Shown: positions 5,929-8,857 of the stretch, piece after piece
How the letters are laid out: each line of letters opens with the position of its first letter
Position numbering within the stretch: position 1 is the stretch's first letter
Source of the DNA: Paraktedonobacter sp035294465
Lineage (GTDB): Bacteria > Chloroflexota > Ktedonobacteria > Ktedonobacterales > Ktedonobacteraceae
NCBI GenBank assembly: GCA_035294465.1
Contig: DATGKW010000250.1
Coordinates: 1-8,857, forward strand
Direction of reading: 5' to 3'
DNA: 8,857 nt
Notes under the pieces: generated by a model
Told to the model about the DNA's origin: nothing
The model's database searches: none
What the model saw: only the letters and a program-made list of their open reading frames with translations
Program-made: the position numbers and the translations under genes

Positions 5929-7420
5929 GACTGATTCACACTGGCTGCAAACCGCGCAGGAATTGATCGCGCTTTTCCAGAACCACCTGGGCCAGCCGCA
6001 GGCGAACTGGGAGCGAGCGCTTGAAACATACGAGGGGACGCGGGTCGACTATCTGCGCATCAGAGGATTGGCCAGAGTGCTGACGGGCGCAGCAACCTTT
6101 ACGCAGAAGGCGTTTCCCTATCAGCCTCGCGACCTGCGCGCGCGCCTGTTCTGCCGTGGCCCCGCTTTTGAGAAGCCGGATATGTTTCACCCCCTTGCCC
6201 GCCAGGACTTGCTGGAGCAGGCCGCGAGCGAGTTGGGGATGGCAAGCGCTGAACTGGATGAAGCCCTTTTTTCCGACCATCCCGGCGCGCATGTACTCAC
6301 GCATGCTGGCCCGGCCTGGACGCCCCGGCAGCTTCTCCAGCGCTATAACCTCGAACTCTCGCGCGGGGCGCTGTATCGTGCGATTGTCGTGCAGGTTGAG
6401 ATATACGACAGTTTTAAAGAGTTCTGGCGATATCTCAAGCTTTTTAAGATCATGTTTCTGGCCAGCGAGATTCCTGGGGGCGGCTATCGCGTTGTACTGA
6501 CCGGCCCGCTCTCTGATTTCGTCGAAACAGAACGCTATGGCGTCTCATACGCGGAATTTCTGCCGGCGATTCTTCTTGGTGAGCGCTGGAATCTCGTCGC
6601 CAGAATCAAGTCGCCCGCGCCCAGGCAAGAGCGCTCAGACGCGTTGACAGGTGCGCAGGAACAAGAACCTCTCCTGTATCGGCTCGACAACACCTGCGGG
6701 CTACGCTCCTACTATCGCAAAGGCAGACTCTACGACTCTACCCTGGAACGCGTCTTTGCCGAGGAATTTACGGATTTTGAAGAGAAATTCGGCGTCGAGC
6801 GAGGCAAGTGGAGGCTGCTACGGGAGGAACAGGTGCTGGTGCTGGATGGCAGCGTCATGATTCCCGATTTCCTGCTCATTCATACCCAGGACGAAGCCCG
6901 CCGTATCCTGATCGAACTGGTGGGCTACTGGAGTCCACGCTACCTGAAAACGAAGATTGCAAAAGTGAAAGCAGCTCGATGCCCTAACCTGTTGCTGCTC
7001 GTCTACGAGGATTTGAAAGTCACCAGACAAGACTTTCAGGGAACAGAGGGCGAAGTTCTCTTCTTTAAGCAAAAACCGGTGATTAAAGATGTCATGGAAG
7101 CAGTAGAACGCCTGGCTCAGCGCGTATACGGCCCGCTTGTACCAGCCGCGCCGCCTCCGCTCCCGCAGGTGATCGAGATGTACCGCGCACAAGGCGCGGC
7201 GCAGGAAAACGCGTGGTACCTGCTGGAACAACTGGAGGATCTGCTGCGCCAGGTTGATCCCGCGTTTTCGCCGCGCCGCTACGGATACAAGAGCCTCTCG
7301 GCGCTGCTCAAAGAGAATCCCGCGCTGTTCGAGACGCGCCGCCGGGCAGGGAAAGGGCGCCCCATCGAGGCTCGCCTGGCGCAGGAGCAGTGGGAAAAGG
7401 GCAGAGCCTTTAGCCAATAA
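5855..7420 (+). CDS. DUF790/Bax1-type nuclease with C-terminal LOTUS-like domain
   Basis: The 521-residue product resembles the DUF790 family, whose archaeal member Bax1 (binds archaeal XPB) is a metal-dependent, structure-specific endonuclease. The N-terminus SDLVRPFLRINGRTLAV and the helical part to about 240 fit that family. The nuclease-like core lies at about 290-390: STLERVFAEEF (295-305), an IPDF with D338, then IELVGYW with E354 and lysines K365/K367, which reads as a PD-(D/E)XK-type site in which the usual ExK is ExV. It probably cuts DNA at forks or bubbles opened by the helicase; this is inferred from the pair. A Pro-rich linker (427-437) leads to a LOTUS-like segment (about 448-496) and a basic tail. 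The start at 5855 is backed by AGGAGG and by the family-like N-terminus, and gives a 74-nt overlap with the helicase gene. The last 11 nt overlap the convergent membrane gene. Confidence 0.87.
   Translation: MFTSDLVRPFLRINGRTLAVDLLNETDSHWLQTAQELIALFQNHLGQPQANWERALETYEGTRVDYLRIRGLARVLTGAATFTQKAFPYQPRDLRARLFCRGPAFEKPDMFHPLARQDLLEQAASELGMASAELDEALFSDHPGAHVLTHAGPAWTPRQLLQRYNLELSRGALYRAIVVQVEIYDSFKEFWRYLKLFKIMFLASEIPGGGYRVVLTGPLSDFVETERYGVSYAEFLPAILLGERWNLVARIKSPAPRQERSDALTGAQEQEPLLYRLDNTCGLRSYYRKGRLYDSTLERVFAEEFTDFEEKFGVERGKWRLLREEQVLVLDGSVMIPDFLLIHTQDEARRILIELVGYWSPRYLKTKIAKVKAARCPNLLLLVYEDLKVTRQDFQGTEGEVLFFKQKPVIKDVMEAVERLAQRVYGPLVPAAPPPLPQVIEMYRAQGAAQENAWYLLEQLEDLLRQVDPAFSPRRYGYKSLSALLKENPALFETRRRAGKGRPIEARLAQEQWEKGRAFSQ
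7196..7342 (+). other. LOTUS/OST-HTH-like domain at the nuclease C-terminus
   Basis: Residues about 448-496 of the nuclease. The pattern is a helix around W454, then LEDLLRQVDPAFSPRRYGYK (460-479), LSALLKENPALFETRR (481-496). The core P-x-F-x-x-R-x-Y-G-Y-x-x-L-x-x-L-L followed by P-x-L-F-E is the pattern I associate with OST-HTH domains of bacterial NYN-domain proteins. The domain follows a Pro-rich linker, as expected of a separate module. Family knowledge: LOTUS domains bind RNA or dock onto the DEAD-box helicase Vasa. The assignment is by eye. Confidence 0.7.
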
Positions 7421-8045
7421 GGAAGGTCAGGAGCAAGGTCAGCAATCCTACCGTGCGGGTTGTATCGCCAACGTAGAGATAGATCAGACCTGTTTGCTCG
7501 TAATACCAGGGTGTAGTGATTGCGATGCCCACCGCGATCAACAGAAATGACAGCCCCATGAGGAAACTAAAGCGTGTCCCTTTCTGCAAAAAGAAGCGCA
7601 TATAGTTCACGGAGATAACGAACGTAATCACGCCTCGCAGCAAACTCACGATTGCTTCCACTTCAGGGTTAGCAAACTGGGGTGTCAGCGGAGTCATAAA
7701 AAGCGCCACCAGCAGGAGGGCCACGAAGATCAGCTGCCATTGCGCCACCCGGCGCAGGTAGCGCTCTGCGGTGCTGAGAGTAGCCAGAAAAATAAAGAAG
7801 TAGCTCACGATTTGAGCAGCGTAGCGAAACCACTTGGTGCTGAAGAAACTCGCCAGGTAATTGTCGCCGATGATACCGATGACGCCTACGACGGCGATTG
7901 TACCCATAGCCACGCCCAGGATAAAATGCAGGTCATGATGAGTTTTGAAATAGCGGGAAAAAGCGCGGAGCGAGATGAGAAACGTGATGCTGGCCTGAGC
8001 AATCAAAAGCAGGGTGGTAATTTGCGTTGAATTCAGAGCAGCCAT
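7410..8045 (-). CDS. Multi-pass membrane protein of unknown function
   Basis: I do not recognise this 211-residue protein. It is almost wholly hydrophobic, with six or seven predicted helices near residues 5-27, 40-61, 75-94, 102-121, 131-150, 159-177 and 191-211. Short charged loops include YFKTHHD (32-38), AERYLRRVAQW (92-102) and LQKGTRF (152-158). It has no Cys and no obvious catalytic or transport signature, and it ends right at the last helix. The ATG at 8045 has AAGGAGG (complement of 8050-8056) with about 4-nt spacing. It is 36 nt downstream of the response-regulator gene and probably co-transcribed, so it may be part of the same signalling unit, for example as a membrane sensor or target; that is only inference. 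Its stop overlaps the convergent nuclease gene by 11 nt, and there is no terminator between them. Confidence 0.82.
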   Translation of the reverse strand: MAALNSTQITTLLLIAQASITFLISLRAFSRYFKTHHDLHFILGVAMGTIAVVGVIGIIGDNYLASFFSTKWFRYAAQIVSYFFIFLATLSTAERYLRRVAQWQLIFVALLLVALFMTPLTPQFANPEVEAIVSLLRGVITFVISVNYMRFFLQKGTRFSFLMGLSFLLIAVGIAITTPWYYEQTGLIYLYVGDTTRTVGLLTLLLTFLIG

Positions 8046-8081
8046 GCTCCCTCCTTATCTATTTCTTCTTGAAAAGAGGGC

Positions 8082-8777
8082 TTACAGCGCCTCCTCCACG
8101 AGTTGCCCTTGCGCGTCGTAGAGCTGGATACAATTCGCCTTAAGCAGTACATCCAGCGCCTTAATAACTTCTTCTAGTGAGAGACCAGTCACGGTGGCCA
8201 GCCTGGTCACGCTTTTTCTGCCGTCGATTTCGCTGAGGAGCCGGCGAGCCTGCCGGTCTTTAATGGCGGGACCACCAGCAAAGGGGTTGCTCGCCTGCAT
8301 TGCATCCTGCCTGAGAATCTGGCGAGGAACGAGCCTCAGCATTGTCTGGCGTGTTCGTTGTGCCTGGACAGTAGGAACGGCAGGATGAGTCGTAGAGCGC
8401 AGAGGATCAGGAACAATCTCCCAGACCTCCTGGATCAGAGCCTCGGCGGTAAAGGGCTTTGACAAATAGCGGTCGGCTCCCTGGCGCAGTCCATAAGTTA
8501 TGTCAAGCGGAGCGTTTTTGGAACTGATGAGGATCAGAGGAAGTCTCCGCAGAAGAGCATTCTGCCGTATGTATCTGCAAAGCTCATAGCCATTCGTATC
8601 CGGCAAAAGCACATCCAGAATCAGGCAGTGAGGCATGAAAGTCATAAGCTTAGCAAAGCCTTCTCTGCCACTCAAAGCCACATCCACCTGATATCCTGCT
8701 TGCTGAAGGGCATTAGCGATAAAAACGCAGATTGAAGGGCTATCATCGATAACCAGCACTCTAGGCGGGTTCATCAC
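8082..8777 (-). CDS. Response regulator with REC domain and C-terminal winged-helix-like domain
   Basis: The 231-residue product starts with a complete phospho-receiver domain (5-122): acidic pair D11/D12, phosphoacceptor D55 in LILDVLLPD, switch serine S85/S86 in LISSKN, and K107 in YLSKPF. A Pro/Thr/Gln-rich linker of about 50 residues leads to residues 172-228. There, RRLLSEIDGRKSVTRLA followed by TGLSLEEVIKALDVLLKANC looks like the small winged-helix module seen in PatA/PilG-like and DUF4388-linked regulators, where it more often mediates protein contacts than promoter binding. No standard OmpR or LuxR output domain is present and no histidine kinase is visible nearby. GAGG (complement of 8789-8792) is 11 nt before the GTG at 8777 and 14 nt before the in-frame ATG at 8774; either could be the start. 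The membrane gene follows in the same direction. Confidence 0.9.
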   Translation of the reverse strand: MMNPPRVLVIDDSPSICVFIANALQQAGYQVDVALSGREGFAKLMTFMPHCLILDVLLPDTNGYELCRYIRQNALLRRLPLILISSKNAPLDITYGLRQGADRYLSKPFTAEALIQEVWEIVPDPLRSTTHPAVPTVQAQRTRQTMLRLVPRQILRQDAMQASNPFAGGPAIKDRQARRLLSEIDGRKSVTRLATVTGLSLEEVIKALDVLLKANCIQLYDAQGQLVEEAL

Positions 8778-8857
8778 CGTTTCTTTTTCCTCTTATCTTC
8801 GTGGATTTTGCACCTTCCTTTGTGTTTATACGACTGAGAGGTACAGTTCTTCCTTGC
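8778..8857. other. Upstream region of the response-regulator gene
   Basis: These last 80 bases should contain the leader and perhaps the promoter of the response-regulator/membrane pair. On the minus strand TATAAA (complement of about 8825-8830) could be a -10 box, but no matching -35 is seen before the window ends. I see no gene here. Confidence 0.3.

Noticed and set aside
6818..7417. Minus-strand frame of 199 codons
   Set aside because: It is antisense to the nuclease gene, with composition of a shadow frame and no motif.
4462..7420. Type I/III restriction or other named defence system
   Set aside because: The helicase-nuclease layout superficially fits, but there is no methyltransferase or specificity gene, and both proteins fit XPB and DUF790 better. 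A defence role remains untested.
1..8857. CRISPR array, tRNA, rRNA, insertion sequence or attachment site
   Set aside because: No regularly spaced short repeats, cloverleaf-like segments, transposase-like proteins or terminal inverted repeats were seen. The only long repeat is the protein-domain duplication.

Overview
The window looks like bacterial chromosome of moderate GC with gene content typical of the Chloroflexota, most likely Ktedonobacteria. That placement is an inference from gene mix and protein style: an NB-ARC/TPR STAND protein, an ECF sigma factor overlapping a membrane protein with Thr/Pro-rich beta repeats, and an XPB-like helicase next to a DUF790/Bax1 nuclease. No sequence search was possible. 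I see no rRNA, tRNA, CRISPR array, transposase or integrase.

Layout from left to right. (1) 1-1721, minus strand: the first 573 codons of an NB-ARC ATPase with C-terminal TPRs, running off the left edge. (2) 1722-2065: divergent intergenic region with a candidate extended -10 promoter and small inverted repeats, leaving a leader of about 245 nt before the sigma gene. (3) 2066-3761, plus strand: an ECF sigma factor overlapping by 14 nt a single-pass membrane protein, probably its anti-sigma partner, whose outer part is two gapless 111-residue repeats. (4) 3768-3831: a 26-bp-stem hairpin shared as terminator with the convergent osmC-like gene (3843-4292, minus strand). (5) 4293-4461: divergent intergenic region with a perfect 15-bp dyad. 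(6) 4462-7420, plus strand: an XPB-like SF2 helicase overlapping by 74 nt a DUF790/Bax1-type nuclease. (7) 7410-8777, minus strand: a response-regulator gene followed 36 nt later by a gene for a 6-7 helix membrane protein. The membrane gene's 3' end overlaps the nuclease's 3' end by 11 nt.

The most notable system is the helicase-nuclease pair. In archaea XPB and Bax1 form an unwinding and cutting machine implicated in nucleotide excision repair. Here the nuclease ends in a segment that reads like an OST-HTH/LOTUS domain, a fold that in eukaryotes binds RNA or the DEAD-box helicase Vasa. The helicase also lacks a recognisable RED motif where archaeal XPB proteins carry one. Together these suggest a bacterial variant of the XPB-Bax1 machine with an added nucleic-acid or helicase docking module. 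The sigma/anti-sigma pair, the response-regulator pair and the STAND protein look like separate signalling modules.
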